Assembly: GCF_000165675.1 (NCBI RefSeq)
Contig: NZ_AEIZ01000026.1
Span: forward strand, 186,001 to 250,000
Origin: Leuconostoc fallax KCTC 3537
GTDB taxonomy: Bacteria; Bacillota; Bacilli; Lactobacillales; Lactobacillaceae
DNA length: 64,000 nucleotides
Direction: 5' to 3'
Shown one piece after another: positions 10,422 to 18,945 of this stretch. The translations under genes and the position numbers were made by a program. Each line of letters opens with the position of its first letter. Within the stretch, counting starts at the first letter, position 1. The notes beneath the pieces were generated by a model. The model was given only the letters and a program-made list of their open reading frames with translations, was not told where the DNA came from and searched no databases.

Positions 10422-11063
10422 TTACCTCCAAATGTTTAAACGCTTTTCACTATTGCGCAAAACCAAAGTCACAATCGCTGTCATTAACAAGTAAAGCAAA
10501 CCAACAAGTAAATACGGAACCAATGTCACGTCACGGCTGGCAGCAATATTTCCTGCACGCAGGATATCTCCCAAACCAATAACATAAACTAATGAAGTGT
10601 CTTTAACTAAGTTAATCACTTCATTTCCAACAGATGGTACGACAATTTTGATGACTTGTGGCAAAATGATTTTGAAGAATGTTTGAATTTTATTAAATCC
10701 TAATACCTTAGCAGCATCATATTGGCCCTTGGGTACTGACTGAAGACCCCCACGGAATATTTCAGCCAAATATGCTGCGTAGTTAATGATAAAAGCGATA
10801 ACGGCCGCTTCGAATCTCGGAAAAGAAATACCCATCATACCTAAACCATAATAGATGAAGATAAGTTGTAGTAATAATGGCGTACCACGCATAATCCAAA
10901 TATAACCATTTAACAGCCATCGAATTGTAAAAAATTCTGAACGCAAACCCAATGAAACGAGAATGCCTAAAGGAATTGACCCAATTAAAGTGACAAAGAA
11001 AACACCCAGGGTTGATTGTAAGCCATTTAACAGACTTGGTAATATTTCTAAAAGATAGGCCAT
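10422..11063 (-). CDS. Amino-acid ABC transporter permease
   Basis: HisM/GlnP-type integral membrane permease with about five helices. The EAA loop is visible (AYLAEIFRGGLQSVPKGQYDAAKVLGFNK). I choose the ATG at 11063 because GGAG lies nine bases upstream; an in-frame ATG at 11078 overlaps that site. The length of 213 residues is typical. It is the first gene after a T-box leader whose specifier reads CAC, so the transporter probably imports histidine. Gene order is permease, ATPase, binding protein. Confidence 0.88.
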   Translation of the reverse strand: MAYLLEILPSLLNGLQSTLGVFFVTLIGSIPLGILVSLGLRSEFFTIRWLLNGYIWIMRGTPLLLQLIFIYYGLGMMGISFPRFEAAVIAFIINYAAYLAEIFRGGLQSVPKGQYDAAKVLGFNKIQTFFKIILPQVIKIVVPSVGNEVINLVKDTSLVYVIGLGDILRAGNIAASRDVTLVPYLLVGLLYLLMTAIVTLVLRNSEKRLNIWR

Positions 11064-11096
11064 AATAATATACTCCATTTCAATCTAATTGTATTA

Positions 11097-11470
11097 AAAA
11101 ATCCTCTTACAGTTTAAAAAACCATAAGAGGACGCCGTTGCGTGTTCCCACCCCAATTTATACTTCACTCACATAAAGTATCTCATACAGTCTCATGTTA
11201 TTATGAAACAAAAAACGCCATCCTGATGCGTTAACATCAAGAGGGCGTTCGAACGCGGTTCCACCTCTTTAAGCAACACCATATCACTATGATGAACTCA
11301 ATAAGTCTAAGACTGTGTGCTATAACGGGCACCAGCCGATGTAATCTACTTCATTCAATCACACACTCACAGATGTGGTTCGTTCTTATCTAGTACTTAT
11401 TTTCACCAATCATAAGCTCTCTAATAACAAGATAAGAATTACTCTTCTGTTCAACGATTTTTAATATACT
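11097..11470 (-). promoter_or_regulatory. T-box leader, His (CAC) specifier, two antiterminator/terminator units
   Basis: Stem I shows AGTA, then TTCTTATCT pairing with AGATAAGAA. Inside are the conserved AGAGAG and GGTG elements, and the 3' side reads GAA-C-CAC-A, so the specifier is CAC (His) at 11375-11377. The first T-box core, GGTGGAACCGCG (11254-11265), can form an antiterminator with AAGAGG/CCTCTT or release a terminator (AACGCC/GGCGTT plus T6). A second core follows without another Stem I: GGGGTGGGAACACGC with CGC/GCG pairing, then CCTCTTA/TAAGAGG plus ATTTTTT. Uncharged tRNA-His should promote read-through into the ABC operon. Confidence 0.9.
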
Positions 11471-11473
11471 CTT

Positions 11474-11501
11474 ATTCTACTAAAATTTTATAACTTGTCA
11501 A
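11474..11501 (-). promoter_or_regulatory. Promoter of the T-box operon
   Basis: On the minus strand TTGACA (11496-11501) and TAGAAT (11474-11479) are separated by 16 bases, immediately after the mreD stop codon and before Stem I of the T-box. Confidence 0.7.
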
Positions 11502-11503
11502 CA

Positions 11504-12031
11504 TTAATTTAAAACTTGGAAAAAAGACCATGTCGGATAATAGAAAATTGCGCCTATAAAAACATTCAATATAACGGTTGGCACAAGCTGATAAATTAAG
11601 AAATTAAGCAATGAAATATTAGCAATACCAATAATAAAGCCTGCAAAATAGGTGATGATTAAATAAACAACGATACCGATTAACAATAGTAATAGACCCG
11701 CTATAATTCTCTCATCTAACCAATAGTGTAACTGTTTCATTATTAACGTACCCAATAGAAACGCAATAATATATGTCCCAAAGATACCGGTATAATAAGC
11801 ATCAAACATCACACCAATCAATAATACATACCACCAAAATGGGATGTCTTGATAAACTTTAAATTGAATACCAAAAAATAACCAAACAAATGTTAGCATT
11901 GGTAAAATATGGAATGGGAAGTGCGTAAAATAACCACCTAGGGCAGACATTAGCGTACCATCTAGGAAGAATAAAATTAACAGGATAACCGGATAAACAA
12001 ATTTCAAACGTGTAAATTGCCAGAACGCCAT
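11504..12031 (-). CDS. mreD: Rod shape-determining protein MreD
   Basis: Small polytopic membrane protein of the elongation complex. Its 175 residues are mostly hydrophobic, with five to six predicted helices (for example FVYPVILLILFFLDGTL and GIIVGIVVYLIITYF-like segments). Sequence conservation in this family is low, so the call rests mainly on hydropathy and on following mreB and mreC directly. Its ATG overlaps the mreC stop codon by one base. Confidence 0.85.
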   Translation of the reverse strand: MAFWQFTRLKFVYPVILLILFFLDGTLMSALGGYFTHFPFHILPMLTFVWLFFGIQFKVYQDIPFWWYVLLIGVMFDAYYTGIFGTYIIAFLLGTLIMKQLHYWLDERIIAGLLLLLIGIVVYLIITYFAGFIIGIANISLLNFLIYQLVPTVILNVFIGAIFYYPTWSFFQVLN

Positions 12032-12888
12032 TAATTGTCCCCCATTTTGGATACTGCAACCATAACCGTTGTAATATTACCCAAATCTGCAGCTGGTTCA
12101 ATATAAATTTTCTTAGTTAAACCATAATCATCTTTAGCAACACTGGCAACTTTTCCAACAAATAAGCCACTCGGAATCACACCACCTAAACCAGATGTTT
12201 GGATGAGATCACCCTTTTTTATTTTATTATCGGAGGTAACTTGGCCCATAATTAATTGATTCTTTTCACGATTAAAGCTTGTTACGATACCATTAACATC
12301 GCCATCATCACCTTTAACCGTGATAGCAAACCGGTTCGCTGAATCGCTTGTATCAGAAATCAATGCGACTTTTGCATTAGTTGTGTTGACTTCACTAATA
12401 CGACCAATAATACCAGATCCTGCTAAAACAGGCATTCCTTTCTTAAGACCAGAATTAGTACCTTTATCAATGACTAACTGCGATTGCCATGTTGTTGGTG
12501 AGCGACTAATAGTTACCGCTGACACTGTTTGATAATCAGTTAAAGTTGCTTTTAACTTTAATTGTTGCTTTAATGATTTATTTTCTTCTTCAACAGTTTG
12601 TAGTCTCACCTTATCTTGAGCAAACTGATCCACTTCCGATTTTAGTTTTTTATTTTCTTCAAATGTTGATAATAAATTACCAATACTATTAGCTGATCTG
12701 CCAATCGCATTTGTGGGTGCAGCTAATATACGACTTGCTCCACCGGCCAAATCATTGCTAAACCTCTGTAGAAAAGGTGGCGTATTAGTTCGTTTTGCAA
12801 ACCAATTAGATCCTGTTATCAAACCTACAACCACAAGAAATACAACCATGGCTACAACTACACTGCGTGATGAGAATATTCGCCGCAT
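12031..12888 (-). CDS. mreC: Rod shape-determining protein MreC
   Basis: Bitopic membrane protein that scaffolds the cell-wall elongation machinery outside the membrane. An N-terminal transmembrane helix (about 9-27) is followed by a coiled coil (about 65-105, rich in Glu/Lys/Leu/Gln) and the beta-barrel domain with the family segments VISRSPTTWQSQLVIDKG and GLKKGMPVLAGSGIIGRI. At 285 residues it is of typical length. It lies between mreB and mreD; a terminator-like hairpin separates it from mreB. Confidence 0.93.
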   Translation of the reverse strand: MRRIFSSRSVVVAMVVFLVVVGLITGSNWFAKRTNTPPFLQRFSNDLAGGASRILAAPTNAIGRSANSIGNLLSTFEENKKLKSEVDQFAQDKVRLQTVEEENKSLKQQLKLKATLTDYQTVSAVTISRSPTTWQSQLVIDKGTNSGLKKGMPVLAGSGIIGRISEVNTTNAKVALISDTSDSANRFAITVKGDDGDVNGIVTSFNREKNQLIMGQVTSDNKIKKGDLIQTSGLGGVIPSGLFVGKVASVAKDDYGLTKKIYIEPAADLGNITTVMVAVSKMGDN

Positions 12889-12925
12889 TATTTGCCCCTT
12901 TATCTAAAATAATTCATTCCCTATA

Positions 12926-12956
12926 AAAATAAAAGCGTAGCGCAAGCGCCACGCTA
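12926..12956 (-). terminator. Terminator-like hairpin between mreB and mreC
   Basis: On the minus strand AGCGTGGCGC-TT-GCGCTACGCT followed by TTTATTTTTAT forms a strong GC-rich stem with a U-rich tail. It sits 17 bases after the mreB stop and 38 before the mreC start. It would attenuate mreC and mreD relative to mreB. Confidence 0.7.
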
Positions 12957-12972
12957 GTGAAAATACAAAATA

Positions 12973-13980
12973 TTAATTCTGACGCATGACGTCAATAGAC
13001 TTTAAAGCTTCACCGGTACCAATTGCTACTGCATCTAAAGGTTCATTGGCGATTAAGACAGCAACTTTGGTTGCCTCTTGTATCACACGATCCAAATCTC
13101 TTAACAATGCACCACCACCAGTTAAGACCATACCATGATCAATAACATCGGCAGCTAGCTCTGGTTGTGTTGCTTCCAACGTCTCTCGGATAGCTGCCAC
13201 AATTTCTTGTACTGGCTCTTGAATGGCCACTGCAACATCTTCAGCTGTAACGTCAATTGTTTTGGGTAAACCAGTTAGTAAATCACGGCCACGAACAGAT
13301 GCACTAGATAATGTTCTTGCCATTTCCAATGAAGCTGCTCCAATTTCTATTTTTAACCGTTCAGCCGTTGGTTCCCCGATGGTAACATTATATTTATTGC
13401 GTACAAAGTTAGCAATTGCTTCATCTAACTTATCACCAGCAATACGAATTGATCGACTGGATACAATACCGCCTAATGAAATAGTCGCAACATCCGTTGT
13501 ACCACCACCCATGTCTACTACCATTGATCCAGTAGGATCCATCACGGGTAGTCCTGCACCAACAGCAGCAGCAAAAGGCTCTTCAATAACATAAGCATCA
13601 CGTGCACCAGCAACACGCGCAGCATCAATAACGGCACGACGTTCAACTGCCGTAACACCGGATGGTACGCCAACCGTAACATACGGTTTACCAATACGAC
13701 CACCCAATGCTTTTTGTAAATAATAACGAATCATTGCGACCGTTGTATCATAATCCGCAATGACACCATCTCGCATAGGTCGAATTGCCGCAATACTAGC
13801 AGGTGTCCGTCCAAGCATCTCTTTGGCCTCTGTTCCAACCGCAACGACCTCATTAGTCTGTGTGTTACGTGCTACAACAGAAGGTTCACGTAGTACGATC
13901 CCACGACCTTCAATATATACATATGTATTTGCTGTTCCTAAGTCGATACCAACGTTTCGTTGTCCAAATGAAAATGCCAC
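12973..13980 (-). CDS. mreB: Rod shape-determining actin homologue MreB
   Basis: Cytoskeletal ATPase that directs side-wall synthesis. The actin-fold nucleotide-binding segments are clear: phosphate 1 [12 protein letters not shown] (about 11-22), phosphate 2 [19 protein letters not shown] (about 153-171) and the adenosine motif [16 protein letters not shown] (about 282-297). At 335 residues it is of typical length. It lies downstream of radC and upstream of mreC and mreD on the same strand, the usual Firmicute order. Confidence 0.97.
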   Translation of the reverse strand: MAFSFGQRNVGIDLGTANTYVYIEGRGIVLREPSVVARNTQTNEVVAVGTEAKEMLGRTPASIAAIRPMRDGVIADYDTTVAMIRYYLQKALGGRIGKPYVTVGVPSGVTAVERRAVIDAARVAGARDAYVIEEPFAAAVGAGLPVMDPTGSMVVDMGGGTTDVATISLGGIVSSRSIRIAGDKLDEAIANFVRNKYNVTIGEPTAERLKIEIGAASLEMARTLSSASVRGRDLLTGLPKTIDVTAEDVAVAIQEPVQEIVAAIRETLEATQPELAADVIDHGMVLTGGGALLRDLDRVIQEATKVAVLIANEPLDAVAIGTGEALKSIDVMRQN

Positions 13981-14056
13981 GATATTTGCCCTCTTTTGTC
14001 CTTAACTTATAGTATTGTAGCATATTTTAGTACATCATTTGTACATTTTTACACGA

Positions 14057-14713
14057 TTAATGTGTGGGTATGACATCCGCAATTTTAAGCTGTTGATTCT
14101 CAGACATACTCCAGTAACCATCACAACTCACAATAAAAGAATCAAACATATGTATATCCATTTGCTGACCCAACGTCACTAACTTTTGACTAAATTGAAT
14201 GTCAGCCTTGGAAGGTTTTAGATTCCCACTGGGATGATTATGAACAATCATAAAGCCATAAGCATTTGTCCGTAGTAATCTTTGAAATATTTCACGTGGC
14301 GAGGCCTGAACGTGAGTCAATGTACCGACAAATACAACTTCCCAATTAATAATATTTAATTGGGCATCCAATGCTGCGAGACATAATTGTTCTTGTTTCA
14401 GATTACCAAGCTGTTGCTGACAGAATTCGCCCATTTCTACTGAATGTCGCGCATTCAGTAACTTTGGCCGAGATGCTTTGGCTACACACTTACCAATTTC
14501 AATGCCGACTAATAACGCGCGATTATAATTGGGATAATGTGAAATAAAATCTTGAATATCATCATAACTCATATCTTTTAAATCACAGGGACTCGGAAAA
14601 TAATGCTTAAATTGATTAAGCGCAGTTGTTGTGTCAGGATGACGCAATAAATTATAAAAATTTTCAATCTGTTGAAGTATTGTTTCTGATTGTACAGTCG
14701 ATTCACTTATCAT
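14057..14713 (-). CDS. radC: RadC/YsxA-family JAB-domain protein
   Basis: Protein with a C-terminal JAMM/MPN+ domain. The metal-binding motif HxH-x10-D is intact (HNHPSGNLKPSKAD, about residues 165-178). The N-terminal part resembles the helix-hairpin-helix region of RadC but is divergent. The length of 218 residues is normal. Location directly upstream of mreB is typical. The old link to DNA repair is not firmly supported for the family, so the biochemical role remains open. Confidence 0.88.
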   Translation of the reverse strand: MISESTVQSETILQQIENFYNLLRHPDTTTALNQFKHYFPSPCDLKDMSYDDIQDFISHYPNYNRALLVGIEIGKCVAKASRPKLLNARHSVEMGEFCQQQLGNLKQEQLCLAALDAQLNIINWEVVFVGTLTHVQASPREIFQRLLRTNAYGFMIVHNHPSGNLKPSKADIQFSQKLVTLGQQMDIHMFDSFIVSCDGYWSMSENQQLKIADVIPTH

Positions 14714-14773
14714 TATTCACCTCTAAGCTATGATACGAGAGATATGAATAAACTCATGATGAATATGTTGTTA

Positions 14774-15985
14774 TCATTTTAATGATTTTCGAACTTCACT
14801 AACAAAATACAAAGACCCAGTTAAAGCAACTACCTCATCATGACCGACGTGTTGATAGGCTGTTTGCCAACTATCAAAAAATATAAGGCGCTTATTTTGC
14901 TGATGTTGAACTAATGTTTCTTGAATATCTAAACCATGCCGCCCATTAGGCCCTACAAAAGGTACTAATATCAACCTAAAATTAGTATGGCTTAAAATAT
15001 TCGTAAATGTATCAGCTACATTTTTATCAGCCAGACTACCAATAATTAATGTTATTTTTTGATTTGGAAATTGATATCTGAGCGATAATACAAGTTGCTC
15101 GATTCCTTGAGCGTTATGTGCCCCATCCAATATTGTTATTGGTGCCTGCTTTACGATTTCATATCGTGCTGGAATCGTTACCATATCCAACCCACGTCTA
15201 ATTATCGCATCATCAATTGTTGCATCATATGCACGGACAGCAGCAACTGCAGTTGCTGTGTTCATATGCTGAAATTCTCCGGGTAAAGTTGCATCAAATT
15301 CATTTATTTTACCAGAAATAGGTGGCTGATCGGAAACTTCAGAGATGACTTGTTGTGCTGCTTCTGGTAGTTTTCCAATAACAACCCGCATACCATTATG
15401 AATAATACCAGCCTTTTGCTGCGCAATCTTGGGAATTGTATCACCCAACATTTTCATATGGTCAAAACCAATACTCGTGATTACTGCCACTTTAGCTTGT
15501 GATAAAACATTAGTTGAATCGTACTTACCACCAATACCAACTTCAACGACAAGCGCATCCAATGATTGTCGAGAAAAATAAGTTAGAGCAATTACGGTTA
15601 AGACTTCAAATTCCACCGAAATATCCGGATACAGTTTTTCATCTACTTGTTTTAAAACATTGGCAACATCCTCTGTGACTTGTCTCAAATCTTCTGGCTC
15701 AATAAATTGATTATTAATTTGAATGCGTTCTCTAAAATCAATAATGAACGGCGATACGAATAACCCAACTCGTTTATTTTGTGCGGCTAAAATATAACTA
15801 CACATTGTAGATACAGAACCTTTACCATTCGTTCCTGCAACATGAATAGCTGGTGGTAACTTTTCATTAGGATTTCCTAAGGCCTTTAACAAAGTATACA
15901 TTCGCTCTAGTGAAACTTTATGTCCAGTATTCGGACGACTATGTATAAATGAAATCGCATCATCAACTGTTTTAAAGTGAACCAT
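14774..15985 (-). CDS. folC: Bifunctional folylpolyglutamate / dihydrofolate synthase
   Basis: Mur-ligase-family enzyme adding glutamate to folates. The ATP-binding loop VAGTNGKGSVSTM lies near residues 44-56. The family segments VSPFIIDFRERIQIN, EVGIGGKYDSTN, ITSIGFDHMKMLG and ILDGAHNAQGIEQL are also present. I choose the ATG at 15985 (403 residues) because AGGAG lies just upstream and the protein then begins at the conserved region; a longer in-frame start at 16036 would overlap the cshA terminator. Confidence 0.93.
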   Translation of the reverse strand: MVHFKTVDDAISFIHSRPNTGHKVSLERMYTLLKALGNPNEKLPPAIHVAGTNGKGSVSTMCSYILAAQNKRVGLFVSPFIIDFRERIQINNQFIEPEDLRQVTEDVANVLKQVDEKLYPDISVEFEVLTVIALTYFSRQSLDALVVEVGIGGKYDSTNVLSQAKVAVITSIGFDHMKMLGDTIPKIAQQKAGIIHNGMRVVIGKLPEAAQQVISEVSDQPPISGKINEFDATLPGEFQHMNTATAVAAVRAYDATIDDAIIRRGLDMVTIPARYEIVKQAPITILDGAHNAQGIEQLVLSLRYQFPNQKITLIIGSLADKNVADTFTNILSHTNFRLILVPFVGPNGRHGLDIQETLVQHQQNKRLIFFDSWQTAYQHVGHDEVVALTGSLYFVSEVRKSLK

Positions 15986-16002
15986 GATTTTACTCCTAAA
16001 AT

Positions 16003-16030
16003 AAAAACCATCCATTAATTGGATGGTTAA
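16003..16030 (-). terminator. Terminator after cshA
   Basis: On the minus strand AACCATCCA-ATTAA-TGGATGGTT followed by TTTATTTTA forms a perfect 9-bp stem and U-rich tail between the cshA stop and the folC start. Its U-rich tail runs into the folC ribosome-binding site. Confidence 0.8.
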
Positions 16031-16050
16031 ATTCATTATACAGTAAGTGC

Positions 16051-17706
16051 TTAGTCTTTATCACGAATTGTAAATTCACGATTCGCTGAGCGACCTTGAC
16101 GAGATGCTGAACGACCATCACGACGACGGTAGTCACCAAAACGACGATCACCATTATTGCTACTACCACGACGATCGCGGTCACGATCACCACCATCACG
16201 ACGACGATCACGATCGCCACCATTACTACGGCGGTCACGATCGCCACCATTACTACGGCGGTCACGATCGCCACCATTACTACGGCGGTCACGACCACCA
16301 CCATTACGTGATGAATTGCGACGATTACCACCGCCACGGCCATCACGTTGGCGACTATTGCCACCACGGCCATTGCCACGACGACGTGGTAATGGGCGTT
16401 CGCGTGTAATTTCAACAGGTGTATTTTGCTTTTCCAAATCCGCAACACTTGAAAGCAATGCTGCTGCTAATTGCTCTGCTGAATACTTTTCAGTCAGTGC
16501 ATTCACTTGGTCTTGAATTTCTGATACATCAGTTGATTGAATTAACTTAGCTACTTCTCCAGCCGCATTGTTAATTTTACCTACTCGAGCTTGTTGCAAT
16601 GTCGCAGGCTCTAACGGTGTCATGCGCTTTTTAGTCAAATTTTCAACGGCACGCAAGTAATCCATTTCATTTGGTGCTACAAATGTAACAGACACACCTT
16701 CGGCCCCCGCACGACCAGTACGGCCAATACGGTGAACATAACTTTCAGGATCTTGTGGAATATCAAAGTTATAAACATGAGAGACATCTTTCACGTCTAA
16801 TCCACGTGCTGCAACGTCAGTAGCAACCAAAATATTAATTTCATGTGACTTGAATTGTGCCAAGACACGTGAACGCATTTGTTGTGTCAAATCTCCATGC
16901 AAACCTGCTGCATGATAACCACGCGCTTCTAGTCCACGCGCTAATTCTTCAACACGACGCTTTGTACGACCAAACACAATGGCCAACTTGGGTGCTTGAA
17001 CATCGAAGATACGTGTCATTGTATCAAACTTTTCATTCTCTCGTACACGTACGAAATATTGATCAACCAAATCTGTTGTTAATTCTTTCGCTTCAATTTG
17101 GATATGCTCAGGATTCGTCATGAACTTAACACCAATGAGCTTGATTGCAGGCGGCATAGTTGCAGAGAATAGCAATGTTTGACGTGTTGCGGGTGTCTTT
17201 TCGATAATTGCTTCAATATCATCCAAGAATCCCATGTTTAACATTTCATCAGCTTCATCCAAAACTAAAGTGTTAACGTGATCTAATTTAACTGTTTTAC
17301 GATTAGTATGGTCAAGCAAACGGCCTGGTGTTCCAACTAAAATTTGTGGATGTGACTTCAAATTTTGAATTTGACGGCGAATATCAGCACCACCAAAGAC
17401 AACTTGAACATCCACATGCTTATCACGGCCTAACTTTTTCAATTCATCAGCTGTTTGAATGGCTAATTCACGAGTAGGTGAAACAATTAACGCTTGAATA
17501 TTTTTATTATTCAAATCAATATGTTCCAAAATAGGCAAACCAAACGCCGCTGTCTTACCCGTTCCTGTTTGAGCCTGTCCGATAACATCTTTACCAACCA
17601 ATGTTAATGGAATTGTCTTTTCTTGAATAGGCGTTGCTTCAACATAGCCATGTTCAGCGATTGATTGTAGTAATTCTTGAGATAGACCTAATTCGTTAAA
17701 TTTCAA
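16051..17706 (-). CDS. cshA: DEAD-box ATP-dependent RNA helicase (CshA type)
   Basis: RNA helicase for cold-tolerant ribosome assembly and mRNA turnover. Motifs in order: Q-motif region (F3 to Q28), AQTGTGKT (45-52), PTRELA, VLDEADEML, LFSATMP, VATDVAARGLDV and YVHRIGRTGRAG. After about residue 440 comes a long Arg/Gly/Asp/Asn-rich tail (to about 540) of RGG-like repeats, which includes three identical nine-residue units. At 551 residues it is longer than minimal DEAD-box proteins because of this tail. The tail probably binds RNA non-specifically. It ends with a terminator. Confidence 0.95.
   Translation of the reverse strand: MKFNELGLSQELLQSIAEHGYVEATPIQEKTIPLTLVGKDVIGQAQTGTGKTAAFGLPILEHIDLNNKNIQALIVSPTRELAIQTADELKKLGRDKHVDVQVVFGGADIRRQIQNLKSHPQILVGTPGRLLDHTNRKTVKLDHVNTLVLDEADEMLNMGFLDDIEAIIEKTPATRQTLLFSATMPPAIKLIGVKFMTNPEHIQIEAKELTTDLVDQYFVRVRENEKFDTMTRIFDVQAPKLAIVFGRTKRRVEELARGLEARGYHAAGLHGDLTQQMRSRVLAQFKSHEINILVATDVAARGLDVKDVSHVYNFDIPQDPESYVHRIGRTGRAGAEGVSVTFVAPNEMDYLRAVENLTKKRMTPLEPATLQQARVGKINNAAGEVAKLIQSTDVSEIQDQVNALTEKYSAEQLAAALLSSVADLEKQNTPVEITRERPLPRRRGNGRGGNSRQRDGRGGGNRRNSSRNGGGRDRRSNGGDRDRRSNGGDRDRRSNGGDRDRRRDGGDRDRDRRGSSNNGDRRFGDYRRRDGRSASRQGRSANREFTIRDKD
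16211..16291 (-). repeat. Three perfect 27-bp tandem repeats in the cshA tail
   Basis: The 27-base unit beginning cgatcgccaccattactacg occurs three times without mismatch (16211-16237, 16238-16264, 16265-16291). Partly matching units flank it. It encodes a nine-residue Asn-Gly-Gly-Asp-Arg-Asp-Arg-Arg-Ser repeat. Identity at the DNA level suggests recent expansion or contraction. Confidence 0.9.
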
Positions 17707-17748
17707 AATTTTCTCCTCTGACCCTATTCTACTTAGTCGGAATAGCTG

Positions 17749-18915
17749 TCATTTCTGTAAATAATCGTTTTGCAAGTGGTTGCCATGTATTTTTTTATAA
17801 TTCTGGTTACTTAATAAAATAACGGCGTCCTTGCTGTTCTTTGACAATACCACACACGGTTCATATCCCCTAATAATACCGTGTGCACTATAGTAGTCGC
17901 CATTGTTATATAACCCCGCCGCATACTTTTCATTTGGCAAAGGTGTTAACATTTCTTGGCAAAACATTGGTTTTAACAACTTACAATTTAATAACAAATC
18001 ATAATAATGATAGAGCATACCAGTTGTTGTAGCATAATTACCAGTACCTGTTTCATGAGAATAAGCAACTGGATTATCTTTCACTAACTGATAATTTTGA
18101 CGATAAGAATACGTCCTGTTTTTATCAATTATAAAATGCTGATAATCTGTTAAACCAATAACACCCTGCTGCGATAAATCATCAATGGATAATTGATAAC
18201 TTTCACGTGTTACATGACGCAAGATTCCTGTGAGAATCTTATAGTCAATCATACGATATGCCCACGGTCCGCTATCAGGTACCTGATGAATAACAGCCGT
18301 TGCAATCACTTGCTGAACATCACGTTCATCTAACGTCATCCCCTTCAATGTACCGGAGTCCTTCAGGCCACTGGTCATTGTCAATAAATTCTTAATAGTA
18401 ATACTGTTAGCATTAGGAATTTTAGGATAAAATTTGCTGACTGGTGTATCTAAACTCAGTTTGCCCTTTTCAATTTGTTGCATGATCATCAAAGCAGTTA
18501 AGCTTTTTTGTAGCGAAGCAAATTGAAACAAAGATATCGCATTGTTTAATCGTTTCGTTTTCGCATCAGCATAGCCATAGCCCTTTTGTAAAATAATACG
18601 ATGATTATGAACGACAAGTGCGGTACCAATATATTGATGTTGCTGTAATTGTTGATCGAAATGGCGTGCTAAATCATCTGTAGGTGCTACATCTTGTTGC
18701 AGTGATTTTATCTGACGCGCTGAAACCGGTTGTTTGGGTTGTTTTGTAACTTGCTGTACTTTAACCTTAGTTTTGCGATGTGGTGATTGCACAACATCAC
18801 TACTATAAATATAAATGCCACCCGCTGTTAGTACGATCAGAGCAATGATTATTCCTATAATACTTGCTAATCGTAATCGGCGCTTTGGCTTTTGCCGAAA
18901 TTGCCTACGTTTCAC
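17749..18915 (-). CDS. Membrane-anchored serine hydrolase (beta-lactamase / PBP4* family)
   Basis: Single-pass protein with a basic cytoplasmic N-terminus, a transmembrane helix (about 17-37), a Lys/Gln-rich linker and an extracellular penicillin-binding-protein-like domain. The active-site SxxK is SLQK (134-137) within FQFASLQKSLTALM. WAYRMIDYKIL may carry the Tyr motif, and YSAHGIIRG may be the third motif. It could be a D-Ala carboxypeptidase or esterase; no antibiotic resistance should be inferred. It lies between cshA and murF on the same strand. Confidence 0.75.
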   Translation of the reverse strand: MKRRQFRQKPKRRLRLASIIGIIIALIVLTAGGIYIYSSDVVQSPHRKTKVKVQQVTKQPKQPVSARQIKSLQQDVAPTDDLARHFDQQLQQHQYIGTALVVHNHRIILQKGYGYADAKTKRLNNAISLFQFASLQKSLTALMIMQQIEKGKLSLDTPVSKFYPKIPNANSITIKNLLTMTSGLKDSGTLKGMTLDERDVQQVIATAVIHQVPDSGPWAYRMIDYKILTGILRHVTRESYQLSIDDLSQQGVIGLTDYQHFIIDKNRTYSYRQNYQLVKDNPVAYSHETGTGNYATTTGMLYHYYDLLLNCKLLKPMFCQEMLTPLPNEKYAAGLYNNGDYYSAHGIIRGYEPCVVLSKNSKDAVILLSNQNYKKIHGNHLQNDYLQK

Positions 18916-18945
18916 GACATACCCCTTTAGTCATAAAAACTTCAA

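Noticed and set aside
11340-11360. Alternative T-box specifier GAA (Glu) from the GAATGAAG sequence
   Set aside because: It lies outside the stem formed by TTCTTATCT and AGATAAGAA. The GAA-C-CAC-A arrangement at the correct place of the loop reads CAC.
16104-16516. Plus-strand frames opposite the cshA tail encoding His/Asp- or Arg-rich proteins
   Set aside because: They are antisense readings of the RGG repeat DNA, with no ribosome-binding site. The minus-strand helicase explains the region.
17749-18915. Calling the serine hydrolase a resistance beta-lactamase
   Set aside because: Only the SxxK fold is clear. Family members of this type are usually cell-wall or esterase enzymes.
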